64,000 nt of DNA from Thiosocius sp963736445 (GCA_963736445.1 CAVTOY010000008.1:309726-373725); one strand, 5' to 3'; shown: positions 1-9,045, numbered from the stretch's first letter. The notes: generated by a model from the letters alone, not told the origin. Translations and numbers: made by a program.

Positions 1-216
1 CGATCACGGGGTGATCGATGGGGTTAGAGTCGATCGATTTTATCGATATCCAACCGTGGTCGAATCCGAACCCATTGTGTTTGGCGTTACCTGATGGATT
101 GGTTGGCGGAAGATTTCGATTGCCAGCTTAGACGCATACTGATTGAGTTACGCATTTTCGCCAATACCGGCGTTTCGCGGTCGGTCTGGACGGGGCTTGC
201 AACGGAGGATTTGGGG

Positions 217-1488
217 ATGAAACGGGGCTTGGGTTTCCTGGTCGGGTTGTTTGCGACGACCGCGGTGTGGGCAGGCGCAGAAACCTACGACTACCCGATC
301 GCTGATCGATGGGAGGCGACCATAGTTGGCACACCGGAGGGGTATCGTGCCGATTTGCCGAAAAAGATCCCTCTTCGGCAGGCCAGGCTGACGGTTTTCG
401 AAGATCGTGAGCTGCCCGAGTGGTTCTGGTATTACCGCGACGGTCTTCAATACTCTTATGCGCTGCAGCCAGGTCCTGCCCCGCTGGTGTTTATGATCGC
501 GGGCACCGGCGCCTCCCACACTTCGTCCAAGAACGTGATGATGGCGCACGCTTTCTACCAGGCCGGCTTTCACATCGTCTCCCTTTCCTCCCCGACGGTC
601 GCGAATTTCGTGGCGACGGCGTCGAAATCTTCCGTGCCCGGTCATGCGGTGGAAGACGCCGCGGATCTCTACCGTGTGATGGAACTCGTCTGGGATAAGC
701 TCAAGGACGATATCGAGGTCACGGATTTTTACGTTACCGGTTACAGCCTGGGGGCATTCAACGCGGGTTTCTTGACCTGGCTGGACGAGCAACGCAAGGT
801 CTTCAATTTCCGCAAGGCCCTGATGATCAACCCGCCGGTCACCCTCTACAATTCCATCTCGCTACTGGACCGCATGTCCCAGAATATTCCCGGCGGTGTG
901 GAGAATTTCGGTCGCTTCTTCAAGCGATTGGTGGAGGCCTTTACCCGGGCATACGAACGCTCGGACGATATCGAGTTCGGGCCGGAACTCCTTTACAGCG
1001 CGTTCGAGGAGATGCAGCCGAAGAACGAAGAGCTGGCCGCCCTGATAGGCACCTCGTTTCGCATATCCTCCGGGGATATGATCTTTACCTCGGATGTGAT
1101 GAGGGACGCCGGTTTCGTCAAGCCGAAGAATGTGTGGCTGACGCGCAACAGCGACCCGACCGAGTTTCAGAAGATGGTCTACCGTATCGGCTTCACCGAC
1201 TATTACCATCTGTATTTCTACCCCTATTTCAAGGATCGGGATCCCTCGATAACCCGCGACCAGCTGATCGACCAGATGAGCCTGAAGAACATAGAGGGCT
1301 ACCTGCGCTCTACCGACAAGGTCGAGGTCATGCACAACGAGGACGACATTATCCTCAAGCCCGGAGAGATAGACTTCTTCCGTGATGTGTTCGGGCCCAG
1401 GGCCAAGATCTATCCGACCGGGGGGCACTGCGGCAACATGGCGTATCGCGACAACGTCGCCCATATGCTGAGTGTGTTCAAGGAATAG
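217..1488 (+). CDS. exported alpha/beta hydrolase next to mlaA
   Basis: A 423-residue protein. It begins with an N-terminal signal peptide (MKRGLGFLVGLFATTAVWAG). The nucleophile elbow GYSLG places the likely catalytic serine near residue 177. A C-terminal GGHCG supplies a candidate catalytic histidine, and acidic residues in the NEDD stretch before it could supply the aspartate. I chose the ATG at 217 because GGAGG lies at 204-208 with good spacing and the signal peptide starts there; the frame is open back to 94, but that extension looks unrelated to an exported protein. It lies 14 nt upstream of mlaA, so the two are probably co-transcribed, which suggests an envelope lipid or ester substrate. 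The substrate itself cannot be read from the sequence. Confidence 0.8.
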   Translation: MKRGLGFLVGLFATTAVWAGAETYDYPIADRWEATIVGTPEGYRADLPKKIPLRQARLTVFEDRELPEWFWYYRDGLQYSYALQPGPAPLVFMIAGTGASHTSSKNVMMAHAFYQAGFHIVSLSSPTVANFVATASKSSVPGHAVEDAADLYRVMELVWDKLKDDIEVTDFYVTGYSLGAFNAGFLTWLDEQRKVFNFRKALMINPPVTLYNSISLLDRMSQNIPGGVENFGRFFKRLVEAFTRAYERSDDIEFGPELLYSAFEEMQPKNEELAALIGTSFRISSGDMIFTSDVMRDAGFVKPKNVWLTRNSDPTEFQKMVYRIGFTDYYHLYFYPYFKDRDPSITRDQLIDQMSLKNIEGYLRSTDKVEVMHNEDDIILKPGEIDFFRDVFGPRAKIYPTGGHCGNMAYRDNVAHMLSVFKE

Positions 1489-1502
1489 GCGGGATTTCCA
1501 AG

Positions 1503-2273
1503 ATGACGAATTCAAACAGGCCAGTCCTCACCTGGCTGATCGTGGGTGTAATCGGTCTGTTTCTGGGCGGTTGCGGCACGGCACCGGTACAGCAGGGCGC
1601 GGCCGAGCCGGCGTTTTTCAACCCCGAGCGATTGATCCTCGCGGATAACCCCACTGCGGTTGACTCGGTCAGCGATCCCTGGCAGGGGTTCAACCGAACC
1701 ATCTACCGGTTCAACTACCACTTCGACCGCTATGTGTTTCTCCCCGTGGTGCGGGGTTACCAGTGGATCACGCCGGATTTCGTGGAAGAGGGGATCCACA
1801 ATTTTTTCAACAATCTACGTGACGTAACCACGCTCATCAATTCAGTGCTGCAATTGAGTCCCGAGAAGTCGCTGGAGACCGCCAGTCGGCTGGTGTGGAA
1901 CTCGACTTTGGGCATATTCGGTTTCTTCGATGTGGCCAGCAACGTGATGGAGATCCCAAGGCACCAGGAGGACTTTGGTCAGACCCTGGGCTACTGGGGG
2001 GTCGGCAGCGGTCCCTACCTGGTCCTTCCCATCCTCGGGCCCTCGTCCGCTCGGGATGCCGTCGGACTGGGTGCGGATTGGTTCGTCAGGTCCGAGATCC
2101 AGGACAGGGTGACCGATCTGGAAACCTGGCAGGAGTGGACGCTCACGGTACTGAATGCCGTGGACGCGCGCGCGAATGTCCCGTTCCGCTACTTCGAGAA
2201 CGGCACCCCCTTCGAGTACAACTGGGTGCGTCTGCTCTATAGCACCAAGCGCGAGATGGACATCGCAAAGTAA
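1503..2273 (+). CDS. mlaA: MlaA (VacJ) outer-membrane lipoprotein of phospholipid transport
   Basis: A 256-residue lipoprotein with a signal sequence ending in the lipobox LGGC. The rest matches the MlaA/VacJ family: DPWQGFNRTIYRFN near the start of the mature domain, NFFNNLRDVTTLINSVLQ, and EDFGQTLGYWGVGSGPYLVLP. In the known Mla system, MlaA sits in the outer membrane with porins and removes misplaced phospholipid from the outer leaflet, passing it to MlaC. No mlaBCDEF genes are in this window, but a Pqi-type MCE system lies 3 kb away on the other strand. It follows the exported hydrolase after a 14-nt gap and is followed by a binding-protein gene. Length is typical of the family. Confidence 0.95.
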   Translation: MTNSNRPVLTWLIVGVIGLFLGGCGTAPVQQGAAEPAFFNPERLILADNPTAVDSVSDPWQGFNRTIYRFNYHFDRYVFLPVVRGYQWITPDFVEEGIHNFFNNLRDVTTLINSVLQLSPEKSLETASRLVWNSTLGIFGFFDVASNVMEIPRHQEDFGQTLGYWGVGSGPYLVLPILGPSSARDAVGLGADWFVRSEIQDRVTDLETWQEWTLTVLNAVDARANVPFRYFENGTPFEYNWVRLLYSTKREMDIAK

Positions 2274-2366
2274 ACAGAAAAGGCGCAGTTTTGCGACGCC
2301 TGCTCCTGGCTGTAGAGGGCATCGCAGACGGGCCCTATCCGGTTCAGATTCCGAGGAGTACACAGG

Positions 2367-3542
2367 TTGATATCGATACGACGTAAGGCCTTCTGGAGAA
2401 CTTTGCTGGGGGCGCTCTGGCTGCTTTTGGCGCCGGTTACCCAAGCCGTGGACGAGATCAAGATCGGCCTTACCGTGTCGCTCAGCGGCGACCTGGCCGA
2501 ACTGGGACAGCAACAGCTGCAGGGCATGCAGATGTGGGAAGAGGACGTCAATGCCCGGGGTGCCCTATTGGGTCGACCGGTCAAGCTGATCTACTACGAC
2601 GACCGGTCAGATCCGGGGACCAGCGCCCGGCTGTACGAGGGCCTGATCAATGAAGACCGGGTGGATCTGCTGCTCGGACCCTATTCGTCGGATATCACCC
2701 TGGCGGCCAGCACCGTGGCCGAAGAAAACGGGTTTCCGATGCTAACGGTAGGTGCCGCGGCGGAGGCGATCTGGGAACGGGGCTATAAAAACGTTTTCGG
2801 GATCGACATTCCAGCCCACGCCTACATGGACAGTGTGCTGGACATGCTGAAGGAGCGCGCCCCGCTGCGCGTCGCACTGGTGTACACGGAAGATGCCGTT
2901 TTCACCCGCGACATGGCCGAAGGCGTCCGTCGTCAGGCCGCGGCCTACGGTCTGCAGATTGTCTTCGACCAGGGATTTCCGCAGCAGACCGCAAACCTCG
3001 CGAGCCTGGTTCGGGGCATGCGGGAGGCGAATCCCGACGTGGTCATCGGGGCTGTCTATTACGAGGGTGCCCTGGGTGTGATGCAGGAGTCCCGGCGTCA
3101 GGGCCTGAGCCCTGATCTGTTTGCACTCAGCGTGGGTCCGGCCGCAGGTGCGTTTGGCGCTGCTCTGGGTCCGGGGGTAGAAGGGGTGGCAGGCCCGGTG
3201 CCCTGGATGCGCAGTGATCGCCGGCCCTTCAGTTTCGATTTTTCGTATCGATACAGACAGCGGTATGGGTCGGACGCCGGTTATCATGCCGCCTTCGGTT
3301 ATGCCGCCGGCCAGATACTGGAGGCGGCGGTGCGTTTGGCGGGTTCCCTGGAGCGCGACAAGGTGCGGACGCAGCTGAGTTCGATGCGGTTCCGCTCCCT
3401 GCTCGGCAACTACCGGGTCGACGAGACTGGGAAACAGATCGGCCACAAGACTGGTGTAATGCAGTGGCAGGACGGGCGCCGTCGCCTGGTTTGGCCGCCG
3501 GAGCTGGCTGAGGCCACACCGAGGTTCCCGATGTCCCCTTGA
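2367..3542 (+). CDS. branched-chain-type ABC transporter substrate-binding protein
   Basis: A 391-residue type-I periplasmic binding protein of the Leu/Ile/Val (Peripla_BP_6) family. A signal peptide ends around TQAVDE. The mature protein opens with the family hallmark IKIGLTVSLSGDLAELGQQ, followed by GRPVKLIYYDDRSDPGTS and LLLGPYSSDITLA. The start is TTG at 2367, chosen because GAGGAG lies at 2353-2358 and no better start precedes the signal peptide. It is an orphan: no permease or ATPase genes lie beside it, so it may serve a distant transporter or act as a sensor. The gap after mlaA is 93 nt. The ligand cannot be predicted. Confidence 0.88.
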   Translation: MISIRRKAFWRTLLGALWLLLAPVTQAVDEIKIGLTVSLSGDLAELGQQQLQGMQMWEEDVNARGALLGRPVKLIYYDDRSDPGTSARLYEGLINEDRVDLLLGPYSSDITLAASTVAEENGFPMLTVGAAAEAIWERGYKNVFGIDIPAHAYMDSVLDMLKERAPLRVALVYTEDAVFTRDMAEGVRRQAAAYGLQIVFDQGFPQQTANLASLVRGMREANPDVVIGAVYYEGALGVMQESRRQGLSPDLFALSVGPAAGAFGAALGPGVEGVAGPVPWMRSDRRPFSFDFSYRYRQRYGSDAGYHAAFGYAAGQILEAAVRLAGSLERDKVRTQLSSMRFRSLLGNYRVDETGKQIGHKTGVMQWQDGRRRLVWPPELAEATPRFPMSP

Positions 3543-3576
3543 TCGCAGCAGGCGGTCGTGAAAAAAGCCGGCTAAA

Positions 3577-3954
3577 TCAGGCGTTCGGCCCCCGCCGTCT
3601 GCTCGAGCCCGATAGCAACGCAACTATTGCGCTTATCACGTGCAGCTGGAAACCCTCCATACCGAGGGCGCGCTCGAGTAGACCGGTGCGAGCGCCTGAG
3701 CCCATTCGCGCTACCCGGCGCGCGCCGATCTGAATCTCTAGTGTTACATCGGCGCGCGTCAGCAGTGCAGCGGTGCGTGATACCTGCCGCCGCGCGGATC
3801 GCGAGGGGAGGTGCAGCGTGCGCGCCAGCCCGAACGCAGTGCTCGCCCGGTAAATTTGGGCACTGACCAGGGAGCCGCTCGCCTCGATCCGCATCGCCTC
3901 GACGCCGTCGCGCTCGAGAAGCAGCTCGCCCTCGATATCCAGCAGCGCCGTCAA
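3577..3954 (-). CDS. hypothetical protein, coupled to the small gene upstream
   Basis: About 125 residues, not recognised. The central part (DIEGELLLERDGVEAMRIE and ADVTLEIQIGARRVARM) reads as regular beta-rich protein and the end (ALGMEGFQLHVISAIVALL) is hydrophobic. I place the start at TTG 3954, preceded by AAGGGGG and starting just after the stop of the upstream gene at 3966. A longer frame is open to an ATG at 4020, which would overlap that gene by 55 nt. Close spacing suggests translational coupling. The reading frame is supported by its position and regular composition only. Confidence 0.55.
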   Translation of the reverse strand: MTALLDIEGELLLERDGVEAMRIEASGSLVSAQIYRASTAFGLARTLHLPSRSARRQVSRTAALLTRADVTLEIQIGARRVARMGSGARTGLLERALGMEGFQLHVISAIVALLSGSSRRRGPNA

Positions 3955-3965
3955 GGCAGCCCCCT

Positions 3966-4169
3966 TCAGCCCGTCGACATGTCGCGGGTACGGATCTTCA
4001 GGATGCCGTTCAGCTTCCATTCTGCGTGCTTGGCCGCGTCTCCTACGCCGCTGGGAACCCAGATCTGCATCTGATCGAACTCGTAGGTGACCTCTGCCCC
4101 ACGCCCGGTGAGCTTGTCGTACAGCTCGATGGCGAGGTCTGGCCAGGTCATGGTGTGTTCTTCTGACAT
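3966..4169 (-). CDS. small conserved-looking hypothetical protein (67 aa)
   Basis: A 67-residue soluble protein starting MSEEHTMTWPDLAIELYDKL and ending ILKIRTRDMSTG. The start at 4169 is fixed by an AAGGAG at 4178-4183 with eight-nucleotide spacing; the frame extends further upstream but that part has no protein-like character. The pattern of a short helix (LAIELYDKLTGRGAEVTYEF) followed by strands (QMQIWVPS, WKLNGILKIRT) looks like a small alpha/beta domain. It is immediately upstream of the 125-residue gene and both are probably expressed together. No function is known to me. Confidence 0.65.
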   Translation of the reverse strand: MSEEHTMTWPDLAIELYDKLTGRGAEVTYEFDQMQIWVPSGVGDAAKHAEWKLNGILKIRTRDMSTG

Positions 4170-4387
4170 TTCGTGCGCTCCTTGGTTTTCGCTCCTTTGA
4201 GGAGCTTCAAGTATAGGTACAGTGCAGGACTTTTTTCCTCGGCCTGCCTGGGGTTCGCCGCGCGCCGGGCCGTGATCGGCCAGGTACCTCCAGAAGCGCA
4301 ATCTTGGATTGACCCGCGGGTAACCGAAGTCAGCGCAAAATAGGCTATCCTCGGCGATAGGGATCAAATGGCCGATGGGTGATAAGT

Positions 4388-4711
4388 ATGGCAACGAAAA
4401 AGAGACTGATGGCGTGCGCCATGGCGATGACGCTGGGCTTGTTTGTGCTCTCGAGCAGCACGAGCGTGGCAAGAGATTTCTACGACGATCGCTTAGGGGA
4501 AGAGCCGTCCTCGGGCGAGATGTTCGTCGACGCGATAGCGGTTCGACCCCTGACCTTGGTGGCTTCGGCGGTCGGACTCGTGGGCTGGGTGGTGACCCTG
4601 CCGTTTACCCTCTTTAGCGGCGATGCCGGTGATGCAGGGCAAGAGTGGGTTCTGGATCCGCTGGCCTACACCTTCGCGCGCCCGCTGGGTCAAATGAGTG
4701 AAGACTTCTGA
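4388..4711 (+). CDS. small exported or membrane protein of unknown function
   Basis: A 107-residue protein: an N-terminal signal or membrane segment (MACAMAMTLGLFVLSSS), a short polar part, then a hydrophobic helix (LTLVASAVGLVGWVVTLPFT) and a C-terminal stretch ending DPLAYTFARPLGQ. Similar small proteins with the order 'RPLTLVAS...TLPFTLFSGD...PLAYTFARPLG' occur in Gammaproteobacteria, often labelled as multidrug transporters without support. The start could also be GTG 4379; I prefer ATG 4388. It sits alone between the minus-strand small genes and pqiC, reading towards pqiC. Confidence 0.65.
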   Translation: MATKKRLMACAMAMTLGLFVLSSSTSVARDFYDDRLGEEPSSGEMFVDAIAVRPLTLVASAVGLVGWVVTLPFTLFSGDAGDAGQEWVLDPLAYTFARPLGQMSEDF

Positions 4712-4842
4712 GCCGGACTCCGCTGCTGTCTTTGGCGGGCGGAGAGTGCGCTAGCGCGACCTAGTGCACGGCGTCCGCCGGTTTCTGGTGGTTTACGGCT
4801 GGGGCGCCCAACGCACGCTACGCCAATCCGGCCCTCGATGAC

Positions 4843-5457
4843 CTATTGCTGCTGCCTCACGGCGGCGGCGATCTGTTGACTCAGGGTCTTTATCGCTTCC
4901 TGGTGCGCCGCTACCAAAGCCCCATAGTCGGGCCCTTCTACCGGGATCCGGATCTGTGAGCTGAACAGATCCCCGGCCTTTTGTTCGCCGGTCGAATCTA
5001 TAAGCACCCAACTGACGCTCAGCTCCAGCGTCCCCCCGAGCCGACCCAGCAGCTCATCCACGTCGACCGTAACGCGATAAACGGGGTCTGCCCACGACTG
5101 ACGATAGCCGGTTACCGTCAAGTCCTTAAGCTCAGCCGAAAGATTCATCACCAGCACGGTCTCGATCTGACTCTTCAACGAACCCGCCCAGCGATCGAAT
5201 TCCGCGATCTGCAGTTGGGAGTTCTCGGAACGCGTGACGATCTGCGGTCGTTGGAGATACTCAGGCAGCAGCACAGGTCCGACCGCCATGGCCGGGTTCG
5301 CGCGCTGCTCGACGGCAGCAGTGCGCTGCGTGACGCCGGTCTCGGAGACCAGCGTATAGAAGTTGGGGTTCTTCGTGGGACCGCCAACGCAGGCTGCCAG
5401 CGAGAGCAGACTCACGAGCGGGATCACTGTCGCCAGGTCGATTTTTCGAGAGCGCAT
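4843..5457 (-). CDS. pqiC: PqiC-type lipoprotein (ABC-type transport auxiliary)
   Basis: A 204-residue lipoprotein with a signal sequence and lipobox LAAC, then PNFYTLVSE, VGPVLLPEYLQRPQIVTR and a C-terminal ALVAAHQEAIKTLSQQIAAAV, all typical of the PqiC/DUF330 family. In E. coli PqiC is an outer-membrane lipoprotein that caps the PqiB tunnel in the PqiABC intermembrane lipid transport pathway. It starts 2 nt after the pqiB stop and is the last gene of the pqi operon. Length is normal for the family (E. coli PqiC is about 190 residues). Confidence 0.92.
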   Translation of the reverse strand: MRSRKIDLATVIPLVSLLSLAACVGGPTKNPNFYTLVSETGVTQRTAAVEQRANPAMAVGPVLLPEYLQRPQIVTRSENSQLQIAEFDRWAGSLKSQIETVLVMNLSAELKDLTVTGYRQSWADPVYRVTVDVDELLGRLGGTLELSVSWVLIDSTGEQKAGDLFSSQIRIPVEGPDYGALVAAHQEAIKTLSQQIAAAVRQQQ

Positions 5458-5459
5458 CG

Positions 5460-7082
5460 CTAGTTCTCCCCTGTGCCTTTGCCTCTGAGCAAGGCGTCCG
5501 GGTGCTGCTCCAGATAATCCAGCAGTATCTTCAACGAGCGTGCAGCCTGGGCGACGTCCTCCAGAGTCTGATCGAGATCCTGTCGCAGCGGCGAATCGGC
5601 GGCGATGGCCTTCTCTGCGGTGGCCAGGGTGCCCTTCGCCTGCTTGATCGCGGAGGTCGCCGCCGGCACCGTCTCGCCTTTCAGACGAGCGAGCAGCGCC
5701 TCGGCCTCCGTGAGGGTGGCGTCGAGACGCTTGACGGCCTGGTTCACGCCTGTCCCGATGTCCTCGAACGGGATCCCGGCGAGGCGGTCTGCAACCGCGG
5801 TCACGTTGTCGACGAGCCGTTCGGTTGTTGAAGCAACGGTCGGAAACTCCGGTGGATCTGAGGACCAGTCTATCGTCGCCGGTGGTGCGTCCGGAAAGAA
5901 ATCGAGCGTGATGAAGAGCTGCCCGGTGACCAGGTTTCCGGTCTTGAGTTGTGCACGCAACCCTTTACTTACCCACTGGTTGAGCCGCGCTTTGCGTTTT
6001 TCCGCTGGGGCCGCATCTGCGAAAATATCCAGACGCTCGGGCTCGACCTCGAGGGTGACGGGGATCCTCACCTCGTTGGTTTCCTCATCGAAGGTTACCC
6101 GGAAGTCGGCCACACGGCCGACGGGGATGCCTCGCAGCTCGACCGGTGCCCCGACGGTCAGGCCCCGAACTGAGCCATCGAAATACGTCACCCAACGCTG
6201 CTTCTCCGTGTAGGTTTCGGCAAATGCCGTTTGCTGATCCTCGTAGAGCGGGAACGCCGAATCCTTCTTTGCCCGCTCACCCAGCGGCGCCCCGGGGGGT
6301 AGATCGAACGCGATGCCGCCGATCAGCACCGAGACAATCGACTCGGTGTTCAGCTGCACGCCGCCTGCGGTAAGTTTGAGGTTGACGCCGCTGGCGTTCC
6401 AGAAGCGGGAGCCTTCACGAACGAGTTCGTCGTAGGGTCCATTGACGAATATGCCGATCTTCACGCTCCGACCATCGGCGCTCAGCTTTGTCTCCGAGAC
6501 CTCACCGACTTTGTACCGCTTGTAATAGACCGGGGAACCCGCCGACATGGAGCCACCCGCCTCCGAATGCAACGCGAAACGCGTCCCGGCCTCTCCGGTA
6601 GTCACGACGGGGGGATACTCGAGACCGACAAACGCCCGCATGGGCTTACCGTCAGGCAACGGATCCATGCCGATATAGGCGCCGCCGAGGAGCGTGCCGA
6701 GTCCGCTCGCTCCGGCTGCAGTGATCTCGGCCTTGACTACCCAGAATCGGGTCTTGTCGTTCAGGTGCGGCTCGCTGGCCTTGCTCATCCGCACGCTCAC
6801 GACGACGCCGCTCAGGTCGTCCTTGACATCAATGGCCTCTACTTTTCCGACCTCTACGTCCTTGAACTTGACCAGGGTCTTGCCGACCTCGAGGCCCTCA
6901 GCGGTCTTGAAGCTGATGGTGATCAGCGGGCCCTGCTCAGTGAAGGTCTTGTAGGCCAGCCAGCCGCCGATCAGCGCTGCGATCAGCGGGATGAGCCACA
7001 CGATCGATACTCGAGGACCTCGCTTACCTGTCTCGACGACCGCTTCGGGGATCTCGTTGTCAGCGCTTGGCGGATCGGCCAT
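5460..7082 (-). CDS. pqiB: PqiB, MCE-domain intermembrane lipid transport protein
   Basis: A 540-residue protein with one N-terminal transmembrane helix (VSIVWLIPLIAALIGGWLAY) and three MCE/MlaD modules. They are recognisable by TISFKTAEGLEVGKTLVKF near the start, by GTRFALHSEAGGSMSAGSPVYYK in the middle, and by YFDGSVRGLTVGAPVELRGI in the third. A long C-terminal helical region follows (VNQAVKRLDATLTEAEALL, ending in LLDYLEQHPDALLRG), which in E. coli PqiB forms the coiled-coil tunnel crossing the periplasm. I chose ATG 7082, which has GAGGAAG just upstream, over an ATG 18 nt earlier; either overlaps the end of the preceding pqiA-like gene, so translation is probably coupled. Confidence 0.93.
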   Translation of the reverse strand: MADPPSADNEIPEAVVETGKRGPRVSIVWLIPLIAALIGGWLAYKTFTEQGPLITISFKTAEGLEVGKTLVKFKDVEVGKVEAIDVKDDLSGVVVSVRMSKASEPHLNDKTRFWVVKAEITAAGASGLGTLLGGAYIGMDPLPDGKPMRAFVGLEYPPVVTTGEAGTRFALHSEAGGSMSAGSPVYYKRYKVGEVSETKLSADGRSVKIGIFVNGPYDELVREGSRFWNASGVNLKLTAGGVQLNTESIVSVLIGGIAFDLPPGAPLGERAKKDSAFPLYEDQQTAFAETYTEKQRWVTYFDGSVRGLTVGAPVELRGIPVGRVADFRVTFDEETNEVRIPVTLEVEPERLDIFADAAPAEKRKARLNQWVSKGLRAQLKTGNLVTGQLFITLDFFPDAPPATIDWSSDPPEFPTVASTTERLVDNVTAVADRLAGIPFEDIGTGVNQAVKRLDATLTEAEALLARLKGETVPAATSAIKQAKGTLATAEKAIAADSPLRQDLDQTLEDVAQAARSLKILLDYLEQHPDALLRGKGTGEN

Positions 7083-7710
7083 GGTCTTCCTCTGCGACAT
7101 CCCATATCAGGCGTGGATCGAAGCTCATCGCCGCGAATATGGTGAGTACGACGACTGAGCCAAAGAATACGGCCGCCGGTCCCGGCTGGATGGAGGCGAG
7201 GGACTGCATCTGCACCAATGCCACCATGATGGTCACGACATAGATGTCCACCATGGAGTAGGGACCGATCAGCTCCGTGATTCGGTAGAGACGGGTCCGA
7301 TCCTTTGGCCGCCATTTGGATTTCAGCTGCACGGAGAGTAACAAGAACACCAGGGCAGCGATCTTCGCTAGCGGGATGACGATGCTCGCGGTCAGGATCA
7401 CGATCGCGATTCCCCAATCACCGTGGTGCATGAAATAGAGCACGCCGCTCATGATGGTGTCGGCCTGCGTCGCGCCCAGCGAGGTGGTCTTCATCATCGG
7501 CAGTAGGTTGGCCGGAATGTAACAGATCAGCGCGGCGATCAACAGGGCCCAGGTACGGGCGATGCTGTCGGGTCTGCGCGCATGCAGGACCGCGCCGCAA
7601 CGCGGGCAGTGGGCATGTCCGCCGGCAGTCGACGAAACGCGGGACAGCAGGCCGCAATCGTGACAGGCGCAAAGACCCGCCTTCGCAGCCGTCACCGCAG
7701 CACCGCTCAT
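7060..7710 (-). CDS. pqiA: PqiA-like inner-membrane protein, second half
   Basis: A 216-residue protein equivalent to one of the two repeats of E. coli PqiA. It carries a rubredoxin-like Cys cluster (CACHDCG and HCPRCG) followed by four hydrophobic helices with the family signature ALICYIPANLLPMMKTTSLG. The start ATG at 7710 overlaps the stop of the other pqiA-like gene by 4 nt and has GAGGAGATCGG in front. PqiA sits in the inner membrane beside PqiB and is thought to feed or receive lipid. Here the usual single two-repeat protein (about 417 residues in E. coli) is encoded as two adjacent genes. Confidence 0.9.
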   Translation of the reverse strand: MSGAAVTAAKAGLCACHDCGLLSRVSSTAGGHAHCPRCGAVLHARRPDSIARTWALLIAALICYIPANLLPMMKTTSLGATQADTIMSGVLYFMHHGDWGIAIVILTASIVIPLAKIAALVFLLLSVQLKSKWRPKDRTRLYRITELIGPYSMVDIYVVTIMVALVQMQSLASIQPGPAAVFFGSVVVLTIFAAMSFDPRLIWDVAEEDHGRSAKR

Positions 7711-8309
7711 CCGATCTCCTCGACGCGCTGCCACATCGCGTCGGTGTCGAAAGTCGAGGAGGCCCAGGCCAGCACGAAGATGAGCGCGAAGAAGCCCCAG
7801 AAACCCAGTCCCAGAACGACATCCGCTATGCCGACGAGCTTGATGATGGCCACCAGGATCCCGAGCATGAAGACCTCGAGCATCACCCAGGGCTTGTTGC
7901 TGAAATACAGACGGAACACATCAGCGAGATAAGGGGGCACCTGACCCAGGCGGAGCGGAAGGAGTACATAGACCAGGAGCGAGAGGTGCAGCAACGGCGC
8001 CACGATAGTCGTGAACAACACCAGGCCCGCCACTGGGGCATCGCCCTGCTGATAAAGCTGCTTCGCGCCGCCGAACAGGGTCGTCTGCGTCCCCTGACCT
8101 TGAAAGTCGAAGTCCAGAAAGGGGAAGCTGTTGGCGACGACGAATAGCATGAGTGCGCCCAGGGTCAGCGCGAGCGTGCGATTAAGGCTGTCTGGCCTGT
8201 CCTTGTAGAGAGCTGTACCACAGCGCGGACATTTCGCCGTACCGCCGGGCGGTAAGCGGACGCGTCGTTGCAGCAGATCGCATTCGTGGCAGGCTATCAA
8301 ATCGGACAC
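7707..8309 (-). CDS. pqiA: PqiA-like inner-membrane protein, first half
   Basis: A 200-residue protein, first gene of the pqi operon. It has the same plan as its neighbour: Cys pairs CHECD and CPRCG at the N-terminus, then four membrane helices including LALTLGALMLFVVANSFPFL and VMLEVFMLGILVAIIKLVG. The start is GTG at 8309. Together with the next gene it reproduces the two halves of E. coli PqiA. The two proteins presumably assemble as a heterodimer. The upstream 8310-8453 region should hold the operon promoter, and a structured repeat starts at 8454. Confidence 0.9.
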   Translation of the reverse strand: MSDLIACHECDLLQRRVRLPPGGTAKCPRCGTALYKDRPDSLNRTLALTLGALMLFVVANSFPFLDFDFQGQGTQTTLFGGAKQLYQQGDAPVAGLVLFTTIVAPLLHLSLLVYVLLPLRLGQVPPYLADVFRLYFSNKPWVMLEVFMLGILVAIIKLVGIADVVLGLGFWGFFALIFVLAWASSTFDTDAMWQRVEEIG

Positions 8310-8453
8310 AGGGTTTTACTGGGAGCTATCCGGCAGATGTCACTAAGCTAGCACAAAGCGGGCGGCTATCGAGAGCCCCAAAACGCGGTTGCAAACGGGC
8401 ATCAAGTCGTCTGACCCCAATGGTACTCAATTAGCCCAACCATAAGGGATATG

Positions 8454-8564
8454 GGGGCGCTCCGGGGGGTTCGAGCCGAGGGCGTCTGCAGCAAGGATGC
8501 TGCAGTCGAGCCTCCAGGAACGGATTCACGGCGTCCTTCGGCTCGAATCCGCCGGGGCGCAAGT
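8454..8564 (+). repeat. 111-bp structured repeat, copy 1
   Basis: This segment is nearly identical to 9413-9523, in the same orientation, with the HIT gene between. It contains a perfect 8-bp hairpin, CTGCAGCA-AGGA-TGCTGCAG at 8486-8505, followed by a second, imperfect stem formed by the AGGAACG and CGTCCTT arms. It lies in the 304-base gap between the pqi operon and the HIT gene; the rest of that gap shows nothing else. Likely a dispersed extragenic palindromic element. Confidence 0.8.
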
Positions 8565-8613
8565 CCTTGATGAAGTGCCATTCGCGTCTGGCCCATTGAT
8601 TCATGCGGGTGAT

Positions 8614-9045
8614 TCATCCGGGCCAACTCGATTGCAGGCGTTCGATCAGCGCCGTCTGCAGCGTCGCGTCGGTCGGGTTGTCGAAACCGATGTCCGGGGG
8701 CCCGGGCCAGCCCGGGTCCGCAAAGCCGACACCCTGGAAATGCTGTACGTCGGGATACCTTGGCAGCACGTGAAAGTGCACGTCGGGATCGACCATCATC
8801 AGCATCAGATAATTGAGCTTGGCATAGCCGAAACTCAGTTTCAGCGCCGACTCCATCCCTGCCGTGACCTGCTGCAGTTCAACGAAGGCCTCGCTGGACA
8901 GCTGGCCGAATTGCTGCGCCGGCTCCTTGCAGATGGCGACCAGTGCGCCGAGCGTGGCCTGTTTGGGCCGCAGCTGTACAGACCATCGCGGATACTCCCG
9001 GATCAGGGTGCCAGGATAACCGAACTTCGCCATGGTCTGATTCAA
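8614..9045 (-). CDS. HIT-family nucleotide hydrolase
   Basis: A 143-residue protein of the histidine-triad superfamily: LMLMMVDPDVHFHVLPRY contains the HxHxH-type core (H-F-H), and NYLMLMM forms the preceding strand. HIT proteins hydrolyse or transfer nucleotidyl groups from dinucleotides such as Ap4A or from adenylylated substrates. The start is TTG at 9045, favoured by AAGGAGG at 9052-9058 six nt away; an ATG at 9033 is further from that site. The gene stands alone between two copies of a repeat and has no obvious operon partners. The third histidine of the triad is not obvious. Confidence 0.75.
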   Translation of the reverse strand: MNQTMAKFGYPGTLIREYPRWSVQLRPKQATLGALVAICKEPAQQFGQLSSEAFVELQQVTAGMESALKLSFGYAKLNYLMLMMVDPDVHFHVLPRYPDVQHFQGVGFADPGWPGPPDIGFDNPTDATLQTALIERLQSSWPG

